Shown: positions 1 through 9,030 of the stretch, in pieces
How the letters are laid out: every line of letters begins with the position of its first letter
How positions within the stretch are numbered: position 1 is the stretch's first letter
Source of the DNA: Clostridia bacterium
Lineage (GTDB): Bacteria; Bacillota; Clostridia; Oscillospirales; Acutalibacteraceae
DNA: 50,078 bases
Direction: 5' to 3'
Assembly: GCA_017436815.1 (NCBI GenBank)
Contig: JAFSCI010000043.1
Span: forward strand, 1 to 50,078
Position numbers and translations under genes: made by a program
Notes under the pieces: model-generated
Database searches by the model: none
What the model was told of the DNA's origin: nothing
What the model saw: only the letters and a program-made list of their open reading frames with translations

Positions 1-3000
1 CACCCTCTTCTACTACTACGGTTTCGAGCTTAGCGCAACCACGGAATGCATAAGCATAGATGGTCTTAACGTTGCCCGGAATTGTAACGGAAGGTAAATT
101 GTTACAGAACGAGAATGCGAGCTGTCCGATTGTCTGCTCACCTGTACCGAATGTAAGAGTCTTTAACATATTGTTGTTTCTAAACGACTCTACGCCGATC
201 TTTGTGATTGTGTTCGGGAATGTAACCTTACCGATTCTCTGCTGGTAGAATGCATAGTCACCGATTGTCTGTGCACTAGATGTACCTCTGAAGGATAATG
301 TAGAGATACCTAAGTTATTTGCAACGTTGGATGACTTATAGAACAGGTATGTCGGAACGTTTACTGCTGTCTCGTAAATTCTGGCTTCGTTAATTGTTGT
401 ACAACCCTTGAATGCAGGGTTTTCCATACTACCGGCTGCACCTGATGTTAACTTAACCGGGTACCAGTCTACACGCTTAATAGATGTACAGTTTAAGAAA
501 GCATGTGCGCCAACCTCAGTTACAGTTGCAGGAACTACTATTCTTACACCCGCTGCTGTAGAACCTAATGCTGTACAACCTGCGAATGCAGAACCCTTAA
601 TATACTTAACGTTTGCAAGATCGATCTGACCTAATGCGGTACAACCGTTGAATGCAGATACGCCGATTGTTGTAAGTGTGCTGGGCGCTACGAATTCTGT
701 AATCTTTGTAAGACCGAATGCATAGGTACCGATCTTTTCCAAGCCTTCGTTGAATACAACCTCTGTTAATGCTGTACAGCCTCTGAATGCATCTGTACCA
801 ATGGTCTTAAGTGTGGCAGGTAACGTTACGCTCTTAAGTGTTCTGTTCGTATAGAAAGCCTTAGAGCCAATTGCAGTAACGGGTTTACCCTCTATTGTAG
901 AAGGTATAATAACCTCTTTTGCAGTACCGTTATACTTGGTGATTGTAACACTTGTATCGCCCACTGTATAGGTAAAGTCACTGGCAGGTGTTGTTGTGCC
1001 TTCGGGTACGTAGTCTACAAAGTTATCGTTATAAGTGTCACCGCAAACCGAGCAGGTGTACTTTGTATATCCCTGTGCTTCGGGTGTTGCAGCTATAACC
1101 TCTGTTTCATAGGTATGCTTGCCGGTTGCGGGAATTTCTACCTCGCAGGTATCACCGCAAACGCTACAAACACAAGACTTAAGGCCCGCAGTAACGCAGG
1201 TAGCGGCAGTAATTATTTGGTCATCAACGTAATCATGGTCACTTGTTGCAGCAACCTCTTCGTCCTTTTCTTCACCGCAAACCTCACAAACGTACACTGT
1301 AAGTCCCGTTTCTGCGCAAGTAGGCGCTATAACAACAATGCCGTCACCAAACTCGTGCAGACCTGTTGCGGGTATTGTGCCTGTTGCAACGGTTTCACCG
1401 CAATCGAAACAAATATCTTCCCAACTACCATCGGTACCGCAAGTAGCATCAGACATATTTATACGTTCTACATTTTCATGCTTACAAGCTTCTGTTACGT
1501 ATAAAATACCGTCGGTTATATCAAGCGAAACGGGTTCTAAGTCGCTGTCAAATACATCGGAAGAATTGTATGTTAACGATATTATATACTCACCTGCAGG
1601 AGCATTATCGGCCACCTCAAAGGTCAGCGCTGCAACAACGCCCGTATCGGTCATTTCGTTGTTAATATCCATCCAATATAAATATACGTCACCGTCATAT
1701 ACGTCGGTATGGTAGCTATCGCCTAAAATACCCATATCTTCAATAGAGGTAAGGGTGAGATAATCGGTATTGTAACCAAGCTTTAAGCGCATAGCTGTAA
1801 AGCCGTTATTTTCGTCAATGCTTACGTAAACGGTTACGGTTTGTCCGCCGTATGCCATTTCATCATATACAGTTACGGTTGTATCTGTAAGCGAGTAAGC
1901 TTTGGTCTGAACGTAGCCGCAAACCGAGCAGGTACGTGATTTTACTCCGCTGGCCGAAGCAGTAGCGGTTGTGGTTATTGTCCATTCGCCGTATGTATGC
2001 GCAAGCTTTGGATACTCATTTGCAAACGATGCACCGCAATCTACACAAACACCGCTGAAGCTTCCCGCCTTTTCGCAAGTGGAGGGTACCTTAGAGGTTA
2101 TATAGTTGTGGGGACTATAATCGCCGTGAGTTTCGTTGTAGCTGTCGGAACAGTTAGTGCAGCTGTAAACCGTGTAGCCTAAAGACTGACAGGTTGATTC
2201 TACCTGAGCGGTTGCTAAGTAGTTATGTTCAACCGCTACGGTATCAGCCTCGGTGTAATAAGTCTCACACCTTGTACAACGATAAATGCAAACACCTAGT
2301 TTGTCGCATGTAGTGGTTGTGCCGGAATAAACAAAGTTATGTCCGAGCGGGTTGCCCGTAACGGTAAGATCACTGTGTCCGCAAACGGTACACTCTTTAC
2401 CAACGTAACCGTACTCTGTGCAGCTGGCAGTTGTATTTATGTCTACGTAATCATGAAGACAACCGGGAACGCACTTGAATGTAACAATTTCGGAATTCGC
2501 AAGCACTACGCCGTTAGACATAGCAATTACCTGAACGGCATAGTTTTTGCCGTTAACCATAGAGTCAAAGGTAACCTCGGTTTGAGTTACAGCCTTGGAC
2601 TCAACGATGCTTCTGGCGTTGTCGTTATCGTAAACAGATACAATGTATTTATCGGCTGTATCAACAGCATCAAAATATACGTTTATATCGATAGTATCGT
2701 TTTGAACAACGTTTATTTTCGGCTTTGAATACGAGCCTGTGGGAGTAAATGCACCCGCCAAGGCAAGAGAGCCGATTATGTTGTTTTCAAACTTTTCAAA
2801 ATTGGTTATGGCCAAGAGCGAGTCAAACTCAATGCTTCTTGTGCCGCCGCCTTCGCTTTCATCATTACTGTTAAGCTGGAAGTCTATATATCCGCAACGT
2901 CTCATACTAAAGTAAGAATAATCGGATATATCACCGGTGAAGTCACCGTGTGCCTCGAACACTACGTAGCCTCTGAAGTTGGGAGGCAAATAAATGCCGG

Positions 3001-5227
3001 TAATATTACTAACGGTACTCTTTGTTATCTGACCGGTAATAGCATCTACAAAATAAACCGATTGATTTGCCTCGGTACCGATAAGCTTTGTTGCTACCTC
3101 TGCTGAATCGTACACGTACATATTGAACGGGTTGCCTGATACCTCGTACATTGTGGTATCAACCCAAACGGCAAAGCCGTCTACACCGGCAGCATCGGCA
3201 TTTTGCGAGAAATATGCGTTAACGTAGGTCCAGCCCCACATACAGAACGAAATACTGTTGGTTGTGGGAATTTTGTTGCCAAAGCCGTCTCTTTCTAAGT
3301 TATCACCAAAGGTGGTAGATTTATCTGAAAAATCATTCAGCACTACAAACGGCTGTCCGCCCGAAAATTCAACGGCAACCTTAAGCGCGCTTATTATGCC
3401 GTTAGCGCCGAATGCAACTACCTGTGTAGAATATCTGCGGCCAAGTGCCAAGCCCTCTATTACAACAGATGTGTCTGTGCTTAAAACAGAGTCGAACAAG
3501 TTACCTTGATTGTCGTAAATGTTTACAAGATAATTGGTAGCCCCTGCTACTGCATCATAAGTAACTGTTGCGGTACTGCCGTCTATAACGAACTGCGGCG
3601 ATACAGTATTGCTTGTGGGAATGTAACCGAGCTCGAAAGCGGTGGTTTCACCGGTAAATCTGTCAAAATCTTTTACAAGATAAAGATTGTCAACATATAA
3701 GTCCGATCCGTCGTTTTGGTTCGAATAGTGCCACGGGCAAGATGAGAATGAAATTGACGAAACGTTTAAAGCTTCGGTAAAATCTACAAGCTCGAATACC
3801 ACGTATCCCTCAAAACCGGGCCAGATATGGAAGTAATTGTCTTCGTAGTCGGCTGTGTCACCGTTTACAACGGTACCGTCTAAATTTATAAGCTTAAAGT
3901 TACCGTAAACGTAGCCTTGACTATCCTTTATAACCTTGGTAATGGTTGTACCGTCAGCCGTTAAGTTGTTAAACGAATAGGTCAGACCCTCTGCGGGCAT
4001 TTTTACGTAAAATGCAACGCCATCATAAGCCGATAAATCTGTCTGCGCTATGTTAAAGGTTATTGTCTTTGATTTTTCGGTAACAACCTTTAAGCCGTTG
4101 CCGTCGGGGGTAAATGTGTTTTCAACCGACGTCTGAGTGTAGTCAGAGGTATATGTACCGCTAGCCATACTGTTAACAAGCTCAAAGTTTGAATCTGTCC
4201 AGTCGGAATTTAAAATAACCACGTTAGAAGCTGCATCGGCTACTAACTCACCGTTTGCGTCTAATGCAACAATCTGAACGGCATACGAGCCTGCAGGCAG
4301 AGCAGAATATAAAATGGATGTATCGGTTGTATTCAGCGTCTGAGCAAGTGTTACTCTGCCCGAATTCATCGTATACATTCTAATCTGGTAAGTGCTTGCG
4401 GCCTCTACGTTGGACCATACAAGCTTTTTGCCGTCTTTTGCAGCATCAATACCCTCTGCAACGCAAAGTGTGCTCTTTGTAAGTGTACCTGCAACACCTG
4501 TTTTTATGTTATTTATAAACTCACTGATATTTGTAAGGGCAGTAACGCTATCGGTACGATAAGACGCATGGCAGGTTTCATCACCCAAAACCTTATCGAA
4601 ACGTCTGACAAAGGATAGCTTTGTACCTAACGAATAGTCGGCAGTCGCAGCATTTTCGCCGTCTGTAGGCACAATAAAGTAACCCACAAAGCCTGCAGGA
4701 ATACTAAAGCCGCCGTAATAACCGCTGGAGCAGTTTATTTCCTGCGCTACGCCTGTTTTTGTGTTTACAAGGTACGCAAGTCGGCTTGTGTCAGAAGAGG
4801 AACCGAATACGCCTAAGGTTTCATCGTTATCGTTTTTTAAATCAAAATCCCAACGAATGTCCTCAGTTGCCTCGGAAAAGTCAACCCAGAACGCAAAACC
4901 TGTAATATTAGAAACCGAGCCTCCGTAAACGGCAGTATCAAGCGTCATATTCCAAACAATCCAGTCGTTCCAAGCGTTCTGACCGCCATTTTCGGTATTT
5001 AAAAACGCATGAGCCATATACTTGCCGTCGGGCGAGATGCCGTAACCATCGGTTACAATCTCGGGCTTTGCATTGGAATAGCTGTATGTATCAGCGTCGC
5101 TCGCATCGTTAAGCAAGTACGATACCGGAGCGGCCTTAGCCTCGACTGCGCTTGCCCCTAAGGGTAAGCAGCCTGCTACCATAATAACCGCCAGGATTAT
5201 CGAGAGTAATTTAGATATTTTTTTCAC
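1..5227 (-). CDS. Secreted multidomain BspA-like surface protein with cohesin-like domain (partial, C-terminus beyond window)
   Basis: Open from GTG 5227 (preceded by AAAGGGAG) to base 1, about 1742 codons with no stop seen. The N-terminus KKISKLLSIILAVIMVAGC is a signal peptide; VAGC could be a lipobox, but a type I site after GASA is equally possible. Going downstream: lectin/CBM-like stretches alternating with fibronectin-III-like modules near residues 262-337, 540-612 and 830-910; CxxC-bearing repeats near 912-1110 and 1250-1400 (CTVCGH, CVDCGAS, CSVCGDT); between them a cohesin-like domain near 1110-1240; and BspA-type LRR_5 repeats of about 23 residues from about 1425 onward (IGSKAFY, IGTDAFRGCTAL). 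Family knowledge suggests adhesion or polysaccharide/protein binding at the cell surface. The domain calls come from motif reading; the cohesin call is the least certain. Confidence 0.85.
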   Translation of the reverse strand, partial: MKKISKLLSIILAVIMVAGCLPLGASAVEAKAAPVSYLLNDASDADTYSYSNAKPEIVTDGYGISPDGKYMAHAFLNTENGGQNAWNDWIVWNMTLDTAVYGGSVSNITGFAFWVDFSEATEDIRWDFDLKNDNDETLGVFGSSSDTSRLAYLVNTKTGVAQEINCSSGYYGGFSIPAGFVGYFIVPTDGENAATADYSLGTKLSFVRRFDKVLGDETCHASYRTDSVTALTNISEFINNIKTGVAGTLTKSTLCVAEGIDAAKDGKKLVWSNVEAASTYQIRMYTMNSGRVTLAQTLNTTDTSILYSALPAGSYAVQIVALDANGELVADAASNVVILNSDWTDSNFELVNSMASGTYTSDYTQTSVENTFTPDGNGLKVVTEKSKTITFNIAQTDLSAYDGVAFYVKMPAEGLTYSFNNLTADGTTITKVIKDSQGYVYGNFKLINLDGTVVNGDTADYEDNYFHIWPGFEGYVVFELVDFTEALNVSSISFSSCPWHYSNQNDGSDLYVDNLYLVKDFDRFTGETTAFELGYIPTSNTVSPQFVIDGSTATVTYDAVAGATNYLVNIYDNQGNLFDSVLSTDTSVVIEGLALGRRYSTQVVAFGANGIISALKVAVEFSGGQPFVVLNDFSDKSTTFGDNLERDGFGNKIPTTNSISFCMWGWTYVNAYFSQNADAAGVDGFAVWVDTTMYEVSGNPFNMYVYDSAEVATKLIGTEANQSVYFVDAITGQITKSTVSNITGIYLPPNFRGYVVFEAHGDFTGDISDYSYFSMRRCGYIDFQLNSNDESEGGGTRSIEFDSLLAITNFEKFENNIIGSLALAGAFTPTGSYSKPKINVVQNDTIDINVYFDAVDTADKYIVSVYDNDNARSIVESKAVTQTEVTFDSMVNGKNYAVQVIAMSNGVVLANSEIVTFKCVPGCLHDYVDINTTASCTEYGYVGKECTVCGHSDLTVTGNPLGHNFVYSGTTTTCDKLGVCIYRCTRCETYYTEADTVAVEHNYLATAQVESTCQSLGYTVYSCTNCSDSYNETHGDYSPHNYITSKVPSTCEKAGSFSGVCVDCGASFANEYPKLAHTYGEWTITTTATASASGVKSRTCSVCGYVQTKAYSLTDTTVTVYDEMAYGGQTVTVYVSIDENNGFTAMRLKLGYNTDYLTLTSIEDMGILGDSYHTDVYDGDVYLYWMDINNEMTDTGVVAALTFEVADNAPAGEYIISLTYNSSDVFDSDLEPVSLDITDGILYVTEACKHENVERINMSDATCGTDGSWEDICFDCGETVATGTIPATGLHEFGDGIVVIAPTCAETGLTVYVCEVCGEEKDEEVAATSDHDYVDDQIITAATCVTAGLKSCVCSVCGDTCEVEIPATGKHTYETEVIAATPEAQGYTKYTCSVCGDTYNDNFVDYVPEGTTTPASDFTYTVGDTSVTITKYNGTAKEVIIPSTIEGKPVTAIGSKAFYTNRTLKSVTLPATLKTIGTDAFRGCTALTEVVFNEGLEKIGTYAFGLTKITEFVAPSTLTTIGVSAFNGCTALGQIDLANVKYIKGSAFAGCTALGSTAAGVRIVVPATVTEVGAHAFLNCTSIKRVDWYPVKLTSGAAGSMENPAFKGCTTINEARIYETAVNVPTYLFYKSSNVANNLGISTLSFRGTSSAQTIGDYAFYQQRIGKVTFPNTITKIGVESFRNNNMLKTLTFGTGEQTIGQLAFSFCNNLPSVTIPGNVKTIYAYAFRGCAKLETVVVEEG

Positions 5228-5278
5228 TTTTGTTCTCCCTTTCAAAATCAGATATAGTGAGTCATTATACGTAATTTT

Positions 5279-5307
5279 ATTATATAAAAAAAGTATACAA
5301 AAGTCAA
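5279..5307 (-). promoter_or_regulatory. Sigma-A promoter of the surface-protein gene
   Basis: On the minus strand TTGACT (5302-5307), a 17-base spacer and TATAAT (5279-5284). This gives a leader of roughly 45 bases to the GTG start, with the ribosome binding site inside it. It sits immediately after the stop of the AraC gene, so the surface protein probably has its own transcript. Confidence 0.7.
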
Positions 5308-5316
5308 TAATTATTG

Positions 5317-6147
5317 TTAACATCCCTGTAAATACTTGGAAGGATTTGTACCCGTTATTTGATTAAAAGCTTTGTAAAAGCCCGCAGATGATGAAAATCC
5401 GCATTTGTATGCGCACTCGGTAATGCTTAAATCGGAATGCTGAAGCTCACCTAAGACAAGGTAAATTCTGTATTGCCTTAGATACGATGAGAACGAAATA
5501 CCGACAGATGCTTTGAATTTTCTGGAAAAATGCGACGAGCTTAAATTCATTGCGCGCGCAGCGTCTATGCAGCTTATCTCACTCTTTGCATTAGCATGTA
5601 AAAAGCCTAAAGCCTTGGTCACAAACTCGTTATCGGCATCAGGCAAAATACTCAAATAGGCCTTTTTTACGTACTCGCACATTACACCCACCATACTGCT
5701 GACAAAGGTATATGAATCATCGGTTTCAATAAACTCTCTTAACATCAAAAGAAGCGAAAATAAGCGGTCATTTACGCTTTTGTCGGGTATTTTATTTACA
5801 AAATCTGCTTTTCTTACAAAAAACGGAGTTGCGCTTATATTAGACATCGGCGGGAACGAGGCCATCAGTATCTCGAGCCCCTCTGTATCGCTTACGCTCT
5901 TCCACTGACGTATATCCACCGCCGACAGAATAAAAACGTCACCTTTTTTAAGAGTGTAAATAATTCCGTTTATCTCTATGGTTGCCGAGCCACCAGTAAT
6001 TGCTACTATTTTCAGCCTTGCATCACTCACAAGAGAAAACACCTTTTTTGCCGAGAAATAAATCTGCGTAACGCTTACAGGACCCGTTCTTTTGTAAAAC
6101 AGTGTTTTTGCTTCCACTTTTAAAACCCCATTTTCATATTTTGTCAC
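5317..6147 (-). CDS. AraC-family transcriptional regulator with N-terminal cupin domain
   Basis: 276 residues from a GTG start. The N-terminal half is a cupin-like sensor (GGSATIEINGIIYTLKKGDVFILSA near residues 51-75). The C-terminal ~100 residues are the two-helix-turn-helix AraC domain (SCIDAARAMNLSSSHFSRKFK, then ITECAYKCGFSSSAGFYKAF and the closing GTNPSKYL). It is divergent from the FAD oxidoreductase and sugar ABC operon, so it probably controls that operon in response to a sugar. The start is uncertain: a -10 element lies only 5 bases upstream of GTG 6147 and no ribosome binding site precedes it. GTG 6117, behind a GGGG, would give 266 residues. Confidence 0.85.
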   Translation of the reverse strand: MTKYENGVLKVEAKTLFYKRTGPVSVTQIYFSAKKVFSLVSDARLKIVAITGGSATIEINGIIYTLKKGDVFILSAVDIRQWKSVSDTEGLEILMASFPPMSNISATPFFVRKADFVNKIPDKSVNDRLFSLLLMLREFIETDDSYTFVSSMVGVMCEYVKKAYLSILPDADNEFVTKALGFLHANAKSEISCIDAARAMNLSSSHFSRKFKASVGISFSSYLRQYRIYLVLGELQHSDLSITECAYKCGFSSSAGFYKAFNQITGTNPSKYLQGC

Positions 6148-6151
6148 AATA

Positions 6152-6157
6152 ATTATA
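6152..6157 (-). promoter_or_regulatory. Extended -10 element for the AraC regulator
   Basis: TGTTATAAT on the minus strand, with no good -35. Predicted transcription would begin about at GTG 6147, which implies either a leaderless message or the downstream start at 6117. Confidence 0.4.
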
Positions 6158-6221
6158 ACATATAAATATCAAAAAATAAAGCAAAAAAGCAAAAAAGTGG
6201 AAAAAGTTGGCGTTTGAGTCC

Positions 6222-6249
6222 TTGATTTAACGAAAAAAAGGTGTATGAT
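6222..6249 (+). promoter_or_regulatory. Promoter of the FAD oxidoreductase gene
   Basis: TTGATT (6222-6227), 16-base spacer, TATGAT (6244-6249). The ATG at 6289 follows with a GGAGGG ribosome binding site. This promoter faces away from the AraC gene, as expected for a divergently controlled operon. Confidence 0.55.
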
Positions 6250-6288
6250 ATATTTGTAAAGGTTTATTTTAAAGCACGGAGGGATTTT

Positions 6289-8934
6289 ATGAAAAAATAC
6301 AACACCCTGTTTATAGGCGCTTCGGCTCTTGCCGCAGGCGGCGCTATTGCGCTTAAAAAGCGTGGAATTTCATCCCTTATTATAGAAAGCGGTCAGCTTT
6401 GCGCTAAGGAATTTTCTCTTTGCTACAAAACCGACTCTGAGTCTTATTCTTACGAGCCTGAGAGCGAGCCTTGCTCGGCTTTAAAGCAAATCTTTTTAGC
6501 TAAAAACATTATCTCCGACTCAGGAGAAAGTCTGCCACCAATAGAAAACGAGCTATCCGAAGTTTTATTTAAAGAACAAATTGAGCTTTGTATGCCGGCC
6601 GTGATAACCGGCATAAAATCTTCCGATAACGGCATTAAGGTAAGCTTTTCAAGTTTAGGCAAAAAGCACTCTGTACTGGTGCAAAATATAATTGACACCA
6701 CTTCCCTCTTTACAACACGCAGATTTTTTGGCGCTTCCCTGCCCAAAGCCGATTATTCATACTGCGCAAACCTGCTTTGTCCCGATGGTTTTAATTCAAA
6801 TACGGGCGAAAATTACAAAATAATTAAGGGTTCCGTAAAGAACGAATATTATCTGGAAATCCCGTCAAGCAAAGACGAAGACATATATTCTTTGCGCAAA
6901 AAAATATTAGACATTGTACAAAACGACCCTGCGTTTTGCGGTTGCAAAATTTTATATATGGCATCGCAAAAAGCCATTTACGTAAAGAAAAAATCCGTTA
7001 AAATAAACAACAACGTAAAATGGTGTCCGTCAGATTATTATCCGAACGCTTTAAGCGCATTTGATGCAGGTAACAACATAAAAATTTCTAAAAACCACGC
7101 GCCCTTTGAAACCTTAAAGCCAAAATACATAAAAGACGGCAGCGTTGACGTAATTTACGTCGGCCTTGGTACTGCGGGCGCATACGGAGCAATAAAATCG
7201 AGCGAGCTCGGTCTTAAAACACTTGCCATCGAGCAACTGTTCGTGCCCGGCGGTATGGGTACTGCGGGCGGTATTTTGGGCTACTATTACGGAATGAAGG
7301 GCGGTTTTTACACCACTATTGATGATGCTGCCGCAAAAATCAATAACGAAAATCACGTTATTATGCAAAGCTATGCATCGAGTGACCTTCAAAAGCAGCT
7401 CGTTTTATCTGAAAAACTGCTTGGCGCAGACTGCAGATACGGCGCAAGCTTTATTGGCGTAATTAAGCAGAAAAACCGAATAATCGGCGTAAAATATTTA
7501 AGCGCCGACGGCACCTTACACAAGGCGTACGCCAAATACACCGTAGATGCCACCGCCGACGGCGCAGTATGTATAAACAGCGGCTGCAAAATGCTCGGCG
7601 GCAGAGCGCTTGACGGAAAATTCCAGCCATATTCCAAGACGCTTTACAGATTTAATCCCGACAAAAAACAGACAGGTGTTTTGTATAAGGATAACGGCTT
7701 TTTAAATCAGTACAACCCGTTCGATTTCGGCTACGAATATTTAAAATGCTCCGTTTCATCGTTACATAAGAAAAACACCTACTCTGAAAACCCGCGCATA
7801 ATAACCTCCTCCCCGCTTTTAGGACTAAGAGAGGGTCAAAGAATTGTCGGCGAAAAGGTTTTGACGCTGTACGATATTATTCATAATAATTATTCTCCCG
7901 AGCCCGTTTGCTACTGTTTTTCCAACGTTGACAACCACGGCAAAGACACCTTTTTTGAGGACGATTATTTAATACGCTGGATATCGGTTTGCAGCCTTTG
8001 GGGCTTTGGAATAAATATTCCTATTCCACTGGGCGCACTTATACCAAAGGATACTTTCGGTCTGCTTGCCATTGGCAGAATGATAAGCGTAGACCATAAT
8101 TTAGCCTCAGCAGTCCGAATGAAGCACGAGATAAGCAAAACGGGTGAGGTTTCGGCATTTGCCATAAATTTGGCCCTTAAAGGCGGCTGTGACGTCAGGA
8201 ATATTTCTTACGCCGATTTAAAGGAAAATCTTCTTTACACCGGTTGTCTGGAAAAGGACACGCCTCTTTGCATTGTTAACGTAAAAAAGGATATGACCCG
8301 CTTAGTTTTAGGGCAGGATAAAACTAACCCCTGGTGCACCGACACAGGCAAAATTGCAAACGGTTTAATGACCGATGAATGCGGATATTATTTGTGGTCG
8401 GCCTATCTGTTAGATAGCAGCAAAAGAACAGAGCTTTTAAACAGACTCGAAACCTTGGAAAATGCATCTGACGGCGTGATTTTGGCGCTCGGTATGTTAA
8501 ATCCGCAAAAATACAGCGATTTACTTATAAATCTTGCGCTGAAAAAAGACGGCAAAAAGTCGGTAACGGGCAGAAAATACAACTACCCCTATGCAGTATC
8601 GGCCATTGCGCTTTTAGGACTGAACAAAGACAAAAACGCAGTTGATGCTTTGCTGAAAATATGTTGTAACAAAGACTACACCGAGGCCATTCCATTTACC
8701 CGCGACGAGCTTTACGAGGACCGTAGCGATTTTACCTATTTGTTCTTTATGAACGCTTTAATGTCGCTTAAAAAAATCGCCGCCGAACACAGTGATGTGC
8801 GCAGCAAAATAAAGGACTCGCTAAAACGAATTGTTGCCGCTCCCGACTTTAAGATGCAGGTTACCTATAAATCGGGCAAGGACGACCGCCACGACTACAC
8901 ACAGACAGTCAAAAAAATAATCAAAAATATATAA
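6289..8934 (+). CDS. Large FAD-dependent oxidoreductase (PF12831-like) with two dinucleotide-binding regions
   Basis: 881 residues from ATG 6289, chosen because GGAGGG lies 5 bases upstream; the frame is open to a GTG at 6241. The N-terminus (KYNTLFIGASALAAGGAIAL) resembles a degenerate Rossmann/FAD fold. A second, better one begins near residue 287 (VDVIYVGLGTAGAYGAIKSS, followed by PGGMGTAGG), matching the FAD_oxidored family seen next to sugar transporters in Firmicutes. The last ~200 residues (SDGVILALGMLNPQKYSDLL and onward) look like helical HEAT-type repeats. No signal peptide. The substrate is unknown; the downstream sugar ABC transporter and divergent AraC suggest oxidation of a sugar or sugar-linked compound. 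The family typically lacks the N-terminal duplication, which makes this version unusually long. Confidence 0.75.
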   Translation: MKKYNTLFIGASALAAGGAIALKKRGISSLIIESGQLCAKEFSLCYKTDSESYSYEPESEPCSALKQIFLAKNIISDSGESLPPIENELSEVLFKEQIELCMPAVITGIKSSDNGIKVSFSSLGKKHSVLVQNIIDTTSLFTTRRFFGASLPKADYSYCANLLCPDGFNSNTGENYKIIKGSVKNEYYLEIPSSKDEDIYSLRKKILDIVQNDPAFCGCKILYMASQKAIYVKKKSVKINNNVKWCPSDYYPNALSAFDAGNNIKISKNHAPFETLKPKYIKDGSVDVIYVGLGTAGAYGAIKSSELGLKTLAIEQLFVPGGMGTAGGILGYYYGMKGGFYTTIDDAAAKINNENHVIMQSYASSDLQKQLVLSEKLLGADCRYGASFIGVIKQKNRIIGVKYLSADGTLHKAYAKYTVDATADGAVCINSGCKMLGGRALDGKFQPYSKTLYRFNPDKKQTGVLYKDNGFLNQYNPFDFGYEYLKCSVSSLHKKNTYSENPRIITSSPLLGLREGQRIVGEKVLTLYDIIHNNYSPEPVCYCFSNVDNHGKDTFFEDDYLIRWISVCSLWGFGINIPIPLGALIPKDTFGLLAIGRMISVDHNLASAVRMKHEISKTGEVSAFAINLALKGGCDVRNISYADLKENLLYTGCLEKDTPLCIVNVKKDMTRLVLGQDKTNPWCTDTGKIANGLMTDECGYYLWSAYLLDSSKRTELLNRLETLENASDGVILALGMLNPQKYSDLLINLALKKDGKKSVTGRKYNYPYAVSAIALLGLNKDKNAVDALLKICCNKDYTEAIPFTRDELYEDRSDFTYLFFMNALMSLKKIAAEHSDVRSKIKDSLKRIVAAPDFKMQVTYKSGKDDRHDYTQTVKKIIKNI

Positions 8935-8936
8935 TC

Positions 8937-8974
8937 AAAAAAGCCGACCGTATGAGCATACGGTCGGCTTTTTA
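8937..8974 (+). terminator. Intrinsic terminator after the FAD oxidoreductase gene
   Basis: Perfect inverted repeat AAGCCGACCGTATG (8941-8954) / CATACGGTCGGCTT (8957-8970), flanked by A and T runs. It lies between the oxidoreductase and the ABC transporter genes, so it may fully stop or only attenuate read-through into the transporter. Confidence 0.9.
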
Positions 8975-9030
8975 GTTTTACGGCATATTTTTTTATATTT
9001 TGTACAAACTACTCTCAGGAGGAATTTGAT

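Noticed and set aside
1..950. Regularly spaced short repeats of about 69 bases that look CRISPR-like
   Set aside because: The period equals the 23-residue BspA LRR unit, the repeats are imperfect and coding, and there are no unique spacers or cas genes.
60..3700. Several plus-strand open frames of 60-130 codons in the first 3.7 kb
   Set aside because: All lie antisense to the continuous minus-strand surface-protein gene, have no ribosome sites and no recognisable family.
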